Shown here one piece after another: positions 52,788-61,945 of a stretch of 64,000 nt of DNA. The position numbers were made by a program, and so were the translations under genes. Within the stretch, counting starts at the first letter, position 1. Each line of letters starts with the position of its first letter. Origin of the DNA: Mycolicibacterium peregrinum (GTDB lineage: Bacteria; Actinomycetota; Actinomycetes; Mycobacteriales; Mycobacteriaceae); the NCBI RefSeq assembly GCF_002102345.1, contig NZ_LQPP01000033.1:62001-126000 (forward strand), written 5' to 3'. The notes below the pieces were generated by a model that did no database searches, was not told the DNA's origin, and saw only the letters and a program-made list of their open reading frames with translations.

Positions 52788-53579
52788 ATGACCGACGCTG
52801 AGTACGATCTCGCCACTGGCGAGTTCGATGTCGGGCTCATCCGCGCGGGTTCCGCGGCTGCGGCCAGGCGCCGCGAACTGGACATCAGTCAGCGCAGCCT
52901 CGCCGCCGACGGAATCATCAACGCCGGAGCGCTCATCGCGTTCGAGAAGGGCCGCAGCTGGCCCCGCGAGCGCACCCGCCTCAAGCTCGAAGAGGTGTTG
53001 CGCTGGCCACCGGGCACGATCGCCCGGCTCCGGCAGGGCGGTCCGGTACCCGATCCGGCAATGCCCGCTCCCGCGCACATCGAGCCGCCGACAGTGGTCA
53101 CCGCGCAACCGGCCGCCGTGCCGTTGTCGGCAACACCGCCGGCCACTGACGAGGTACCGCTGATCGCCCAGGCGGTTCTCACCGCGGTGAACACGCTCGA
53201 GTCGACGATCGCCATGTTGCCCGCCGCCGGGGATCCCGAGTTCACGCCGCGAGTCACATCGGTCCTGGCCGACCTGCGTCAGCTCGAGGCGGTCGCGGCG
53301 CGTGCGGCGCGACTCAGCATGGTGACGCCCGCGTTGATCAAGGCGCTCAGTGCGGTGCGGCGCCAGATCGACGAGCTGACCACCCTCGCCGCCACCGCCC
53401 CCGGAGCCACGCTCGGGCAGCGCCTTTATGCCGCCCGTCGGCAGTCGAATCTCACGATCAGTGAGACCGCAACGGCCGCCGGTGTTTCCGAAGACATCGT
53501 GGCGCGGGCCGAGGCGGAGTACCCCGTCGACGCATCCGCCGTCCACGCTCTGGAGGCGCTGATCGGCGCGATGCGCTGA
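52788..53579 (+). CDS. XRE-like transcriptional regulator (Rv0023-like)
   Basis: About 263 residues. An N-terminal helix-turn-helix-like domain (about 10-75) includes AAAARRRELDISQRSLAADG and the sequence GRSWPRERTRLKLEEVLRWPPGTI. A Pro/Ala/Thr-rich linker and helices follow. A second XRE-type segment at the C-terminus, LGQRLYAARRQSNLTISETATAAGVSEDIV, suggests two DNA-binding domains. ATG 52788 has a GAGGAAA site upstream. Divergent from whiB5, as in the M. tuberculosis Rv0022c/Rv0023 pair. Confidence 0.83.
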   Translation: MTDAEYDLATGEFDVGLIRAGSAAAARRRELDISQRSLAADGIINAGALIAFEKGRSWPRERTRLKLEEVLRWPPGTIARLRQGGPVPDPAMPAPAHIEPPTVVTAQPAAVPLSATPPATDEVPLIAQAVLTAVNTLESTIAMLPAAGDPEFTPRVTSVLADLRQLEAVAARAARLSMVTPALIKALSAVRRQIDELTTLAATAPGATLGQRLYAARRQSNLTISETATAAGVSEDIVARAEAEYPVDASAVHALEALIGAMR

Positions 53580-53589
53580 GTAGGTCCGG

Positions 53590-55074
53590 CTAGCGGTCCC
53601 GCCGCTCGTCGTGGGTGGGGAAGTGCTCGGCGAGCGCCGCGGCGATCTCCAGGAACCGGCGCCGGGTCGGCATCGACATCTCCCGCGGATCGACAACGCC
53701 ACCGGGACGCAGATGCCCGTCGAACGGCACTTCGATCACCCGCTGCCCCTGACCCGAGAACTGCCCGGCCAGGATCGTCCGCGTGCGTTTGTCGGCGTGG
53801 CCGTCGGAGTCGTTGAGCACCACGACGGTGCGCTGCAGCAGCTCCGTCATCTCGTGGGCGGCCAGCCAGTCCAGTGTCTGTCCGGCGGTCGCCGCACCGT
53901 CGACCCACGGGGAGGACACCACGATCAAGCCGTCGAGGTCGCGCAGCACCTCCTGGGTGACCGGTGAGTCCATCGTCGAGCTGCAGTCCACCACCGAGAT
54001 CGAGAAATGCTTGTCGAGACGGGTGGTGGCCTCGCGGTAGATGGCCGCGTCGAGCACGCGGCGGCGGGCCGGGGTGCCCTCGCCCGCCAGGACGAACAGC
54101 CCCGCAGCGTTGTTGCCGACCCGGCTGCGCACGTCGGCGAACGAGTCCAGGTGTTTGTCATTCGCCAGCTCCCAGTACGAGCTCTGTGCCTGGGGGTCGA
54201 CGCGGCTGCCGAGCTTGCCGAACGATGTGTCGGCGTCGATGGCCACAACGCGATCGTCCTGGCGCAGCTGGGCGAAGATCGATCCGACGCTTGCCGAGAC
54301 GGTGGTCTTGCCGACCCCGCCCTTGCCCATCACCCCGACCTTGTAGTGCCCGCGCAGGAGTCCCTTGATCTTGGTCTCCAGCTCGGCGACCCGCAGATCT
54401 TCCGGCGACGGGCCGGGATTGATCATTCCGAACGTGGCCCGGTACACGAACAATCGCCAACCGCTGGCCGGTGGCTGACGCTTCGGCGGAACCAGGTCGT
54501 TGACCCGGATCCGGTCGGCGTAGGAACCGGTTGGCAGGGGCGGTACACCGGGTGCTGGCGCACCCGGATCCGGTGCGAATCCGCCTTCGGCGGGCCAGGG
54601 TTGGCCGGTTGGTGGTCCGTACGGCGGTTGCGGTGGTCCGCCGGGGCCAGGAGGACGCTGCGACGGAAGCTGCCAGCCGGGCGGGCCCTGCTCCCAGGCA
54701 TCCGGCCGAGGCGGGGCCTGGTGAGGCGGGGCCTGATGGGGCGGTGAGTGATGGGTGTCGTGCGGCGGTGCGGGTGGCGGCGGAGGAGGCGGCACGTGTT
54801 GCTGCGGCGGGGTCGGGGGTGCGGGAGGCGTCTCCCGGAACGAGTTGCGGGCGCGCTCGGCGTCGCGGTCGACCGGTACGACCTGCGACGTGCCGGAATC
54901 GTCGGAGCCGGCAGGAGTCTTCGACGGCACGAAATCCACCGGGGGCCGCCCGGGTATCGACGGCGGCGGCTCTGGTGGCTTGCGGCGGGTCGGCCGGGTG
55001 TCGGGTTCGAAGTGTGATTCCTCCGGACCCGTCCAGCCGAGCTCTCTACGCAAGGTGTCGTCGGGGTCGGGCAC
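53590..55074 (-). CDS. EspI-like MinD/ParA-family ATPase with proline-rich N-terminus
   Basis: About 494 residues. Residues 1-190 are Pro/His/Gly-rich and disordered. The ATPase domain follows, with the deviant Walker A GKGGVGKTT (250-258), VVAIDADTSFGKLGS and VVDCSSTMDSP. This architecture matches ESX-associated EspI proteins. GTG 55074 is preferred because GGAGGAG lies seven bases upstream; GTG 55098 is possible. It diverges from espE. In M. tuberculosis EspI lies inside the ESX-1 locus and represses ESX-1 when ATP is low. Confidence 0.78.
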   Translation of the reverse strand: MPDPDDTLRRELGWTGPEESHFEPDTRPTRRKPPEPPPSIPGRPPVDFVPSKTPAGSDDSGTSQVVPVDRDAERARNSFRETPPAPPTPPQQHVPPPPPPPAPPHDTHHSPPHQAPPHQAPPRPDAWEQGPPGWQLPSQRPPGPGGPPQPPYGPPTGQPWPAEGGFAPDPGAPAPGVPPLPTGSYADRIRVNDLVPPKRQPPASGWRLFVYRATFGMINPGPSPEDLRVAELETKIKGLLRGHYKVGVMGKGGVGKTTVSASVGSIFAQLRQDDRVVAIDADTSFGKLGSRVDPQAQSSYWELANDKHLDSFADVRSRVGNNAAGLFVLAGEGTPARRRVLDAAIYREATTRLDKHFSISVVDCSSTMDSPVTQEVLRDLDGLIVVSSPWVDGAATAGQTLDWLAAHEMTELLQRTVVVLNDSDGHADKRTRTILAGQFSGQGQRVIEVPFDGHLRPGGVVDPREMSMPTRRRFLEIAAALAEHFPTHDERRDR

Positions 55075-55098
55075 GCCTGAATCTCCTCCGGAACTCAC

Positions 55099-55466
55099 AC
55101 AAGGGAACTTTGACCGTGCTCAAGTATCGACCACAACCCGTCCGGCTTGCAGGATCCGTCCGTAATCCGGTCGAGCTGACGCCGCAGCAAATTTAGGTGG
55201 CAAATCCAGGAACGGGCCGCAGCGCGTCCGGACAGCCGCCTCGGCGGCACCCCGATGTGCTCATGCGTCGGCGCCTCCGAGCGGTCGCCCGGTCGTGCGG
55301 CGCAACCCCCTGGATGCTCCCGCGAAAACGACCGTTCAACTGCAATAGGTAGTGGTCGGAGTAGGTTTGAGGGCCATCGGCCAGAGGCAGCCGGAGGCCC
55401 GAAATTGGTGCGCTGACCGGGCCGAATGCGCTGGTAATCTCTGTTCCGGCGAAGGGGATACGGGGT
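55099..55466. promoter_or_regulatory. Divergent promoter region of ESX-1 operon
   Basis: 368 bases between the EspI-like gene and espE without a gene. A TAATCT at 55435-55440 is a plausible -10 for espE, with the start 26 bases downstream and AAGGGG as ribosome-binding site. No clear -35 is seen. Binding sites for EspR or WhiB5 could lie here but are not recognisable by eye. Confidence 0.5.
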
Positions 55467-57026
55467 ATGGGACTGCTGGGGGATATTGCCGATTTCGGCA
55501 AAGGCGTGATCGGGAACAATCTGAAGTGGACCGAGCGTGCCTCAAGGGTCGGAGAGTTCATCGTCCGCAACACCGCCGGCTCCGAACTCGAGCAGGTGTC
55601 CACGTTCGGCGGCCAGGTGACCGACCTCAGCCACAAGACCGCCAACTTCTTCGCGTCGCAGATCGGCGGCCGGCTGATCCGAGCCGCCCGGTCGCCCGTC
55701 CTGGCAGCCGGCCAGCAGACCATCGAGTCGATGAAACACAGCACCGGAGCCGGCGATCCGGAGAACGGACACCGTTTCGGTGAAGGTGCCGACAAAATGG
55801 ACGCGGTCGGTCAGGTGCTCGTGTCCGCCTTCCCGGACGACCGCTGGGACAGCAGCGGGGCAAGCGCCTATGCGGGCCGCAACACCGAACAGGTCGGCCG
55901 GGTCCAGACGATGCTCGGTTTGGACACCATGGTGGCCGGGGTGCTGTCCACCGAGGCCGGCCAGATCGCGGCCACCCGTGACAGCCTCGACGGGCACTCC
56001 GACTGGCTGGGCGCGATGAGCCTGCTCACCACGAGCGCGGGAATCGTTCCGGGTTTCGGGACGGCGGCCCAGATGACGGCCGAGTTCGCGATGGTGGCCA
56101 AGGCAGTCGGCGACTCCGACAACGATCTCAGAACTCTGCGCGGTCACATCGATGAGAACGCGGCCGCATTGCAGTCCGCGGCTGCGCAGTACGAGAATCT
56201 GGCCGGCACCGCCACTCCGTGGGATGCGGACCTCGAGCCGCCGGCCGACGATTCTCAGGTGCCCGCCGGGCCGGGCGAGCCTGACGCCTCGGATCCGGCC
56301 GTCCTGACAGGCAGCGACGATGTTCTGTCAGACAGTGAGGTCCCGCTGGGCGGTGGCGGCGACGTTCCGTCCGGCAGCGGTGTTGCCGCTCCGTCGACCG
56401 GCGGCGGGACAGGTATGCCGTCGGGTCCCTCGCCGTCCATGCCCACCGCCACGCCGGGCGCGGGGGCCCCGCCATCCGACGCGGCGGCAAGTGCCGCCGG
56501 CGCCCTCGGCGGGATCTTGGGCTCGCTGGTGAGCCCGCTCAGCGGCATACTCGCCGGGATCGCCCAGGCGGCTCAGGCCGCCACCCAGGCCGGGAGCCAG
56601 GCGGCTGGGCAGTCCGGTGCTCCCGCTGCCGATGCCGCCCGGTTCGACCAGACGTCGGGAAGTGCCGATGCCGACGAGCTGGACGACCGCGACGAGGAGC
56701 TGGACCGCCGCGACGAGGACGACGAGAAGGGCGAGCACAGCAAGAACGGCGAGGACCAGGTGGGCGAGCCCGAAGAGGGCGAGGCTGGTGGCGTGGCTGC
56801 CACGGATTCTGCCGGTGCGCCGGCCGATCCGCCGGGCGCCGGCGCGGATGACGAGGCCGCCAAGACGCTGCCTCCGGACCTCGAGGCCACGGGCGCCGGT
56901 GGCGCCGCGGCGGGCCAGGCTCCGGTGCATGTCGGGGCGGATTTCGAGCAGGGCCAGCTGCATGTGGCAGCGGCGGCTACATTAGATCGCGGTGTACCCG
57001 GATCTGCGGCCGTGATCGACAGGTAA
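55467..57026 (+). CDS. espE: ESX-1 secretion-associated protein EspE
   Basis: A 519-residue protein. The first 240 residues are helical and conserved (MGLLGDIADFGKGVIGNN; later VPGFGTAAQMTAEFAMVAKAVGDSDNDLRTL), the second part low-complexity Pro/Gly/Ser and acidic (DDRDEELDRRDEDDEKGEH). Size, composition and its position before espF match EspE, an ESX-1 substrate of the mycobacterial cell surface. ATG 55467 has AAGGGG upstream. It opens the espE-eccCa1 operon. Confidence 0.88.
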   Translation: MGLLGDIADFGKGVIGNNLKWTERASRVGEFIVRNTAGSELEQVSTFGGQVTDLSHKTANFFASQIGGRLIRAARSPVLAAGQQTIESMKHSTGAGDPENGHRFGEGADKMDAVGQVLVSAFPDDRWDSSGASAYAGRNTEQVGRVQTMLGLDTMVAGVLSTEAGQIAATRDSLDGHSDWLGAMSLLTTSAGIVPGFGTAAQMTAEFAMVAKAVGDSDNDLRTLRGHIDENAAALQSAAAQYENLAGTATPWDADLEPPADDSQVPAGPGEPDASDPAVLTGSDDVLSDSEVPLGGGGDVPSGSGVAAPSTGGGTGMPSGPSPSMPTATPGAGAPPSDAAASAAGALGGILGSLVSPLSGILAGIAQAAQAATQAGSQAAGQSGAPAADAARFDQTSGSADADELDDRDEELDRRDEDDEKGEHSKNGEDQVGEPEEGEAGGVAATDSAGAPADPPGAGADDEAAKTLPPDLEATGAGGAAAGQAPVHVGADFEQGQLHVAAAATLDRGVPGSAAVIDR

Positions 57027-57056
57027 GAATTCGGGGACAGGGATCGAGGGGATTTC

Positions 57057-57368
57057 ATGGCGGGTGATTTGCGGGTTGCCACCGCTCATTTGCACGAGCT
57101 ATCGGCCAAACAGGGTGAGGCTGCGACCGGCCTGACCGTGGCTACCGGCGTGGTCGAAGGTGTCGACACCGCGGTACGCATGACGCACGGGCCGATTTCG
57201 TCGGCATCGGCTGCGGCCATTGCGCGCGCTGTCAACGCTCGTCGGACCGCGGTCACGGGTTTGGCGAGTGTGTCGCGCGACCTCGGCTCGAAACTATCCC
57301 GTGCAGCTGGTGGGTACAACAGGACGGATTCGACGATGTCCGGTGCCCTCCATGGATCCATTCGGTAG
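57057..57368 (+). CDS. espF: ESX-1 secretion-associated protein EspF
   Basis: A 103-residue helical protein of the EspC/EspF family. It starts MAGDLRVATAHLHELSAKQGEAATGL and has a central hairpin. Near the C-terminus YNRTD fits the type VII secretion signal YxxxD/E. It follows espE by 30 bases and pairs with it in ESX-1 secretion. ATG 57057 has a purine-rich GAGGGG site. Confidence 0.88.
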   Translation: MAGDLRVATAHLHELSAKQGEAATGLTVATGVVEGVDTAVRMTHGPISSASAAAIARAVNARRTAVTGLASVSRDLGSKLSRAAGGYNRTDSTMSGALHGSIR

Positions 57369-57382
57369 AGGCGGAGCGACAG

Positions 57383-58231
57383 ATGACAAATTCTTTTGGC
57401 GCCGACGCGAATACCGCGGCTATCGATGATGTCGTCGGGGTCGAGCTGACCATCGACGGCATCCTGGTGGTCGCGGACAAGCTGGGGCTGACCGATTTCC
57501 CGCCTTCGATGGGAATCCGGTTGAACATTCCGCAGCCCGATCTGCGCAACATCGTGTGGGAGCAGGTGGCCCGTGACCTCACGGCGCAGGGCGTGCTGGA
57601 CGTCTTCGGCAACCCGCATCCCGAGGTGGCGGCGATGCTCGACACTCTGAGCCGGCCCGAGCGCACCCTGGAGGGGCGCTGGTGGCGACGCGACGTGGGC
57701 GGCAAGATGATCCGGTTCGTGGTGTGCCGCAAGGGCGGTCGGCATGTGGTCGCGGCCCGTGACAACGACATGCTGGTGCTGCAGCGGGTGGCCGCGCAGG
57801 TGGGCCTGGCGGGCATGGTGACCACCGTGCTCGGCGAGGGTCTGCCGGCCAACGTCGAGCCGTTGACGGGTGTCGCCGCGACGCTTGCCAATTGCCGCAC
57901 GGCCGACGAGCTGACCGGCTATGGGATCCCGCCGACCTCGGCCCGGGTCTACGCGAACATCATCTCCGAGCCCGAGAGCTGGGTGGAGCTGGTGGTGTCC
58001 GAGCGCAATCCGGGCGGCACCACCTCCCAGGTCGAGGTGGCCGCGGGTGTGCTGGACTCGAAGCAGGGACGCATCGTGTCGATTCCGCGCAGGGTCAACG
58101 GGGAGCTCTACGGCAGCTTCCTGACCGGGACCAAGGACAACCTGCAGCGGGCGTTGGACGGTTTGATCGAATTCCTGCCCTCGGGTTCGTGGTTCGACAA
58201 GTCTGATCCGGAAAGCTCCTACGCGTACTGA
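57383..58231 (+). CDS. espG1: ESX-1 chaperone EspG1
   Basis: A 282-residue cytoplasmic chaperone of the EspG family that binds PE/PPE heterodimers before secretion. Typical segments are VVGVELTIDGILVVADKLGLTDFP, TLSRPERTLEGRWWRRD with KMIRFVVCRKGGRHVVAARDND, and GRIVSIPRRVNGELYGSFLTG. Length matches the family. Directly downstream of espF, ATG 57383. Confidence 0.92.
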   Translation: MTNSFGADANTAAIDDVVGVELTIDGILVVADKLGLTDFPPSMGIRLNIPQPDLRNIVWEQVARDLTAQGVLDVFGNPHPEVAAMLDTLSRPERTLEGRWWRRDVGGKMIRFVVCRKGGRHVVAARDNDMLVLQRVAAQVGLAGMVTTVLGEGLPANVEPLTGVAATLANCRTADELTGYGIPPTSARVYANIISEPESWVELVVSERNPGGTTSQVEVAAGVLDSKQGRIVSIPRRVNGELYGSFLTGTKDNLQRALDGLIEFLPSGSWFDKSDPESSYAY

Positions 58232-58245
58232 AAGAGGCCGCTACG

Positions 58246-58782
58246 GTGGGTGACTTTCCGCCACATTCTCCGGACGACGATGACGATGATGACGACCGCT
58301 CGGCGCTGGATCTCTCGGGCTCGGACGACGCTTCGAACGCGGCGGCCCTCGATGCGCTCGGGACCTACGACGACGTCGTGCCGCACGACGATGCGGCATC
58401 CGGTGACGGTTTCGCGGACGTTTCCGGCGTTGACGACGAGACATTCACGGTGCCGTTGTTCACCGTCACCAATCCGCCCGAAACCGTCACGGTGACGGCG
58501 TTCATGGATGGCCGGGTGCATCAGATCGAGTTGGCACCGAAAGTCACCAATCTGTCCGAACGGGATCTCGCCGAGGAGATCCTGGTGATCGCGGGCCTGG
58601 CTGCCCAACAGGCCAAGTCCGCCCAGTACTCGTTCATGCTCGCGGGAATGCGGGAGCATGGGCACGACGACGCGGCGACCCGCGACTTTCTGACCCGTGA
58701 CCTGGATCTACCTACGCCGGAGCAAGCCGACAATGCTCGGGCCCAGGTCTTTTCGACCCGCTATGGAGGCGACGATGGCTGA
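58246..58782 (+). CDS. espH: ESX-1 secretion-associated protein EspH
   Basis: A 178-residue protein. The N-terminal 70 residues are very acidic, with a run of seven Asp (SPDDDDDDDDRS). A globular part follows, VTVTAFMDGRVHQIELAPKV, LAEEILVIAGLAAQQAKSAQYSFML. Position between espG1 and eccA1 identifies EspH, which aids secretion of some ESX-1 substrates. GTG 58246 is the start. Its end overlaps eccA1 by 8 bases. Confidence 0.88.
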   Translation: MGDFPPHSPDDDDDDDDRSALDLSGSDDASNAAALDALGTYDDVVPHDDAASGDGFADVSGVDDETFTVPLFTVTNPPETVTVTAFMDGRVHQIELAPKVTNLSERDLAEEILVIAGLAAQQAKSAQYSFMLAGMREHGHDDAATRDFLTRDLDLPTPEQADNARAQVFSTRYGGDDG

Positions 58783-60499
58783 CCACCTTGCTGGAATGTT
58801 CGGTAGCGCGGTGGGCATGCTGTCCGGCTCGCCGGCCCGCTCGCTCGAGATATTCACTGAGATAACCAACTACGACGAAACGGCCTGTGACGCGTGGGTG
58901 GGTCGGATCCGGTGTGGTGACACCGATCGGGTGACACTGTTCCGGGCCTGGTACTCACGGTCGAACTTCGGGCAGCTGGCCGGTACCGCCGAGATCTCGA
59001 TGAACGGTGTCGGCGCCCGGATCCCGATCGGAGGCATCTACGGGAAAGACATCTCCTACCCGATCAACTCGCCGCTGGCGATCACCCTCGGTTTCGCCGT
59101 GCAGGAGGCGGCCGAGGGTAACTACGCCGACGCGATGGAGGCCCTGGAAGATGCCCCGGCCGGCGGGTCCGAGCATCTGGTGGCCTGGGTCAAGGCGGTC
59201 ATCTACGGTGCGGCGCAACGCTGGACCGATGTGATCGACCAGGTGCGCGGCGCAGAACAGTGGCCAGACACGTTCCTGGCTGCCGCGGCGGGTGTGGCCC
59301 ATGGCGTGGCGGCAGCCAACCTCGGGTTGTTCACCGAGGCGGACCGACGTCTGACCGCCGCGGACGGTACGCCGGCAGCGGCCGCCTGCTCACGCGCCAT
59401 CGCCTGGTTCCTGGCGATGGCTCGGCGCGCCCAGGGCAACGAGGAATCGGCCCAAGTTCTCCTGGAATGGTTGCAGGCGAACTTCCCTGAGCCCAAAGTC
59501 ACTGCAGCACTGCGTGATCCGGCCTACCGGCTGGAGACCACGACTGCTGAGAAGATCGCTGCCCGGACCGATCCGTGGGATCCGTCCAGCGTGGTGGCCG
59601 ATACCTCCGGGCGGGACAAGCTGCTCGCCGAGGCGCAGGCCGAACTGGACAAGCAGATCGGTCTGAGCCGGGTCAAGGAGCAGATCGAGGCCTACCGGGC
59701 GGCGACGCAGATGGCCCGGATCCGGGCCGCGCGGGGCATGAAGGTGGCCCAGACCTCGAAGCACATGATCTTCGCGGGTCCGCCCGGTACGGGTAAGACG
59801 ACGATCGCGCGCGTGGTCGCCAACATCCTGGCCGGCCTCGGGGTGATCGCCGAGCCGAAGCTGATCGAAACCTCGCGCAAGGATTTCGTCGCGGAGTACG
59901 AAGGCCAGTCGGCGGTCAAGACGGCCAAGACGATCGATCGCGCCCTGGGCGGCGTGCTGTTCATCGACGAGGCCTACACCCTGGTGCAGGAGCGCGACGG
60001 CCGCGCCGACCCGTTCGGTACCGAGGCGCTGGACACCCTGCTGGCCCGGATGGAAAACGACCGCGACCGCCTGGTGGTCATCATCGCCGGCTACAGCAAC
60101 GACATCGACCGCCTGTTGGAGGCCAACGACGGTCTGCGGTCCCGGTTCGCCACCCGGATCGAGTTCGACTCGTACTCGCCCGACGACATCGTTGAGATCG
60201 CCAAAGTCATTGCCAAATCGAATGATTCGTGGCTCGACGACGATGCTTGCAAGCGCGTCAACGAAGCGGCCTCGTTGTTGAGCCAGCGCACACTCAACAA
60301 CAAGCCGGCGCTCGACATCGCAGGCAACGGTCGCTATGCGCGGCAGCTGGTGGAAGCCGGTGAGCAGAACCGCGACATGCGGCTGTCCCGCTCGCTGGAT
60401 TTCGAGAGTCTGGGTGTCGAGCAGCTCAGTGAGGTCAACGGGGACGACATGTCGGCGGCGATCGCGGCGGTGCACAGCCGCCTGAATGTCGGCGAATAA
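58775..60499 (+). CDS. eccA1: ESX-1 AAA+ ATPase EccA1
   Basis: A 574-residue cytosolic CbxX/CfqX-type ATPase. The N-terminal TPR domain (1-270) contains repeated helical motifs such as DAMEALEDAPAGGSEHLVAW. The AAA+ domain has Walker A GPPGTGKT (335-342), Walker B GVLFIDEAY (about 393-401), and sensor and Arg-finger segments such as GLRSRFATRIEF. ATG 58775 has GGAGG upstream. EccA works with EspG to release substrates. Confidence 0.95.
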   Translation: MADHLAGMFGSAVGMLSGSPARSLEIFTEITNYDETACDAWVGRIRCGDTDRVTLFRAWYSRSNFGQLAGTAEISMNGVGARIPIGGIYGKDISYPINSPLAITLGFAVQEAAEGNYADAMEALEDAPAGGSEHLVAWVKAVIYGAAQRWTDVIDQVRGAEQWPDTFLAAAAGVAHGVAAANLGLFTEADRRLTAADGTPAAAACSRAIAWFLAMARRAQGNEESAQVLLEWLQANFPEPKVTAALRDPAYRLETTTAEKIAARTDPWDPSSVVADTSGRDKLLAEAQAELDKQIGLSRVKEQIEAYRAATQMARIRAARGMKVAQTSKHMIFAGPPGTGKTTIARVVANILAGLGVIAEPKLIETSRKDFVAEYEGQSAVKTAKTIDRALGGVLFIDEAYTLVQERDGRADPFGTEALDTLLARMENDRDRLVVIIAGYSNDIDRLLEANDGLRSRFATRIEFDSYSPDDIVEIAKVIAKSNDSWLDDDACKRVNEAASLLSQRTLNNKPALDIAGNGRYARQLVEAGEQNRDMRLSRSLDFESLGVEQLSEVNGDDMSAAIAAVHSRLNVGE

Positions 60500-60502
60500 G
60501 CG

Positions 60503-61945
60503 ATGGCAGGTTTCCGGCTCACCACCAAGGTCCAGGTCAGCGGCTGGCGTTTTCTGCTGCGTCGCGTCGAGCACGCGATCGTGCGTCGCGACACCCGGAT
60601 GTTCGACGATCCGCTGCAGTTCTACAGCCGGGCAGTGTTCGCCGGTGTCGTCGTCTCGGTGCTGATCTGCCTTGGCGCGGGTCTGATGGCGTATTTCAAG
60701 CCGTTGGGTAAGCAGGGCAGTGACCAGTTGTTGGTGGACCGCACCACCAATCAGCTATACGTGATGCTTCCCGGCAGCAATCTGCTTCGCCCGGTGTACA
60801 ACCTGACCTCAGCGCGGTTGGCGCTCGGTAACTCCGGTACCCCGTCCGCGGTGAAGTCAGAGGAGCTGAACCGGTTGCCCAAGGGACAGCCGATCGGCAT
60901 TCCCGGTGCGCCGTACGCCACGCCGATCGGAGCGCCCGCCTCGCGGTGGACGTTGTGCGACACCGTGGCCAAGCCCGACAGCTCGGCACCCAAGGTGGAG
61001 TCCTCCGTCCTGATCAGGTCGCTGGCAACGGACACTGCAGTCGGCCCGATGCGCCCGAACCAGGGCATGCTGGTGTCCTTCGAGGGGAGTAACTGGCTGG
61101 TCACCGAGGAAGGCAGGCACAGCATCGACCTGTCGGACCGGGCGATCAGCTCGGCCGTGGGCATCCCGGTGACCGCCAAGGCCACCCCGGTGTCGGAAGG
61201 GTTGTTCAACGCACTGGCCAACCGTGGCCCTTGGCAGCTTCCGGCGATCGCGGCCGCGGGTGCGCCGAATACCGTTGGCCTGCCGGAGAATCTGGTGATC
61301 GGCTCCGTCTTCCAGACGGCCACCGAATCAGACCCGCAGCACTATGTGGTGCTGCCGGACGGGGTTGCCCGGGTCAACCCCACCACAGCTGCGGCGTTGC
61401 GCGCCACGAATTCCTACGGCCTGTTGCAGCCGCCTTCGGTCGAGGCCAGTGTGGTCGCCAAGATCGCCGAGCAGGTCTACGGGTCGCCGTTGCCGGACAA
61501 GCCGCTCGAGGTGCTGCTGCGCCAGGACACCCCGGTGTTGTGCTGGGCTTGGCAGCGGGAGCCGGGCGATCAGGCGCCCAAGACGACGGTGATCGCCGGC
61601 CGTCGGCTGCCGATCCCGTCGTCGGCGGTCGGCACCGGGATCGACCAGATCGGCGGTGACGCAACGGTGTACATCGAAGGTGGTCAGTTCGTGCGGCTGC
61701 AGTCACCGGATCCACGCGTGGGTGAAAGCCTGTATTACATCGACCCGCAGGGAGTCCGGTACGGCATCGCCAATGACGATGCCGCGAAGAATCTGGGCTT
61801 GTCCGGTGCGGTGAACGCACCGTGGCAGGTCGTCGGGCTGCTGGTGGAGGGCCCGGTGTTGTCGAAGGATGCGGCGCTGCTTGAGCACGACACGCTGCCT
61901 GCCGACCCCCATCCGCGCAAAGTGGAAAGCAAGCAAGGCTCATGA
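60503..61945 (+). CDS. eccB1: ESX-1 membrane component EccB1
   Basis: A 480-residue protein with a short cytosolic N-terminus (LTTKVQVSGWRFLLRRVEHAIVRRD), one membrane helix at about 44-64, and a large periplasmic domain of repeats. Periplasmic motifs include QLYVMLPGSNLLRPVYNLTSARLAL and cysteines in WTLCDTV and PVLCWAW that can form a disulfide. It is a core subunit of the ESX pore. It overlaps eccCa1 by ATGA. Confidence 0.96.
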   Translation: MAGFRLTTKVQVSGWRFLLRRVEHAIVRRDTRMFDDPLQFYSRAVFAGVVVSVLICLGAGLMAYFKPLGKQGSDQLLVDRTTNQLYVMLPGSNLLRPVYNLTSARLALGNSGTPSAVKSEELNRLPKGQPIGIPGAPYATPIGAPASRWTLCDTVAKPDSSAPKVESSVLIRSLATDTAVGPMRPNQGMLVSFEGSNWLVTEEGRHSIDLSDRAISSAVGIPVTAKATPVSEGLFNALANRGPWQLPAIAAAGAPNTVGLPENLVIGSVFQTATESDPQHYVVLPDGVARVNPTTAAALRATNSYGLLQPPSVEASVVAKIAEQVYGSPLPDKPLEVLLRQDTPVLCWAWQREPGDQAPKTTVIAGRRLPIPSSAVGTGIDQIGGDATVYIEGGQFVRLQSPDPRVGESLYYIDPQGVRYGIANDDAAKNLGLSGAVNAPWQVVGLLVEGPVLSKDAALLEHDTLPADPHPRKVESKQGS

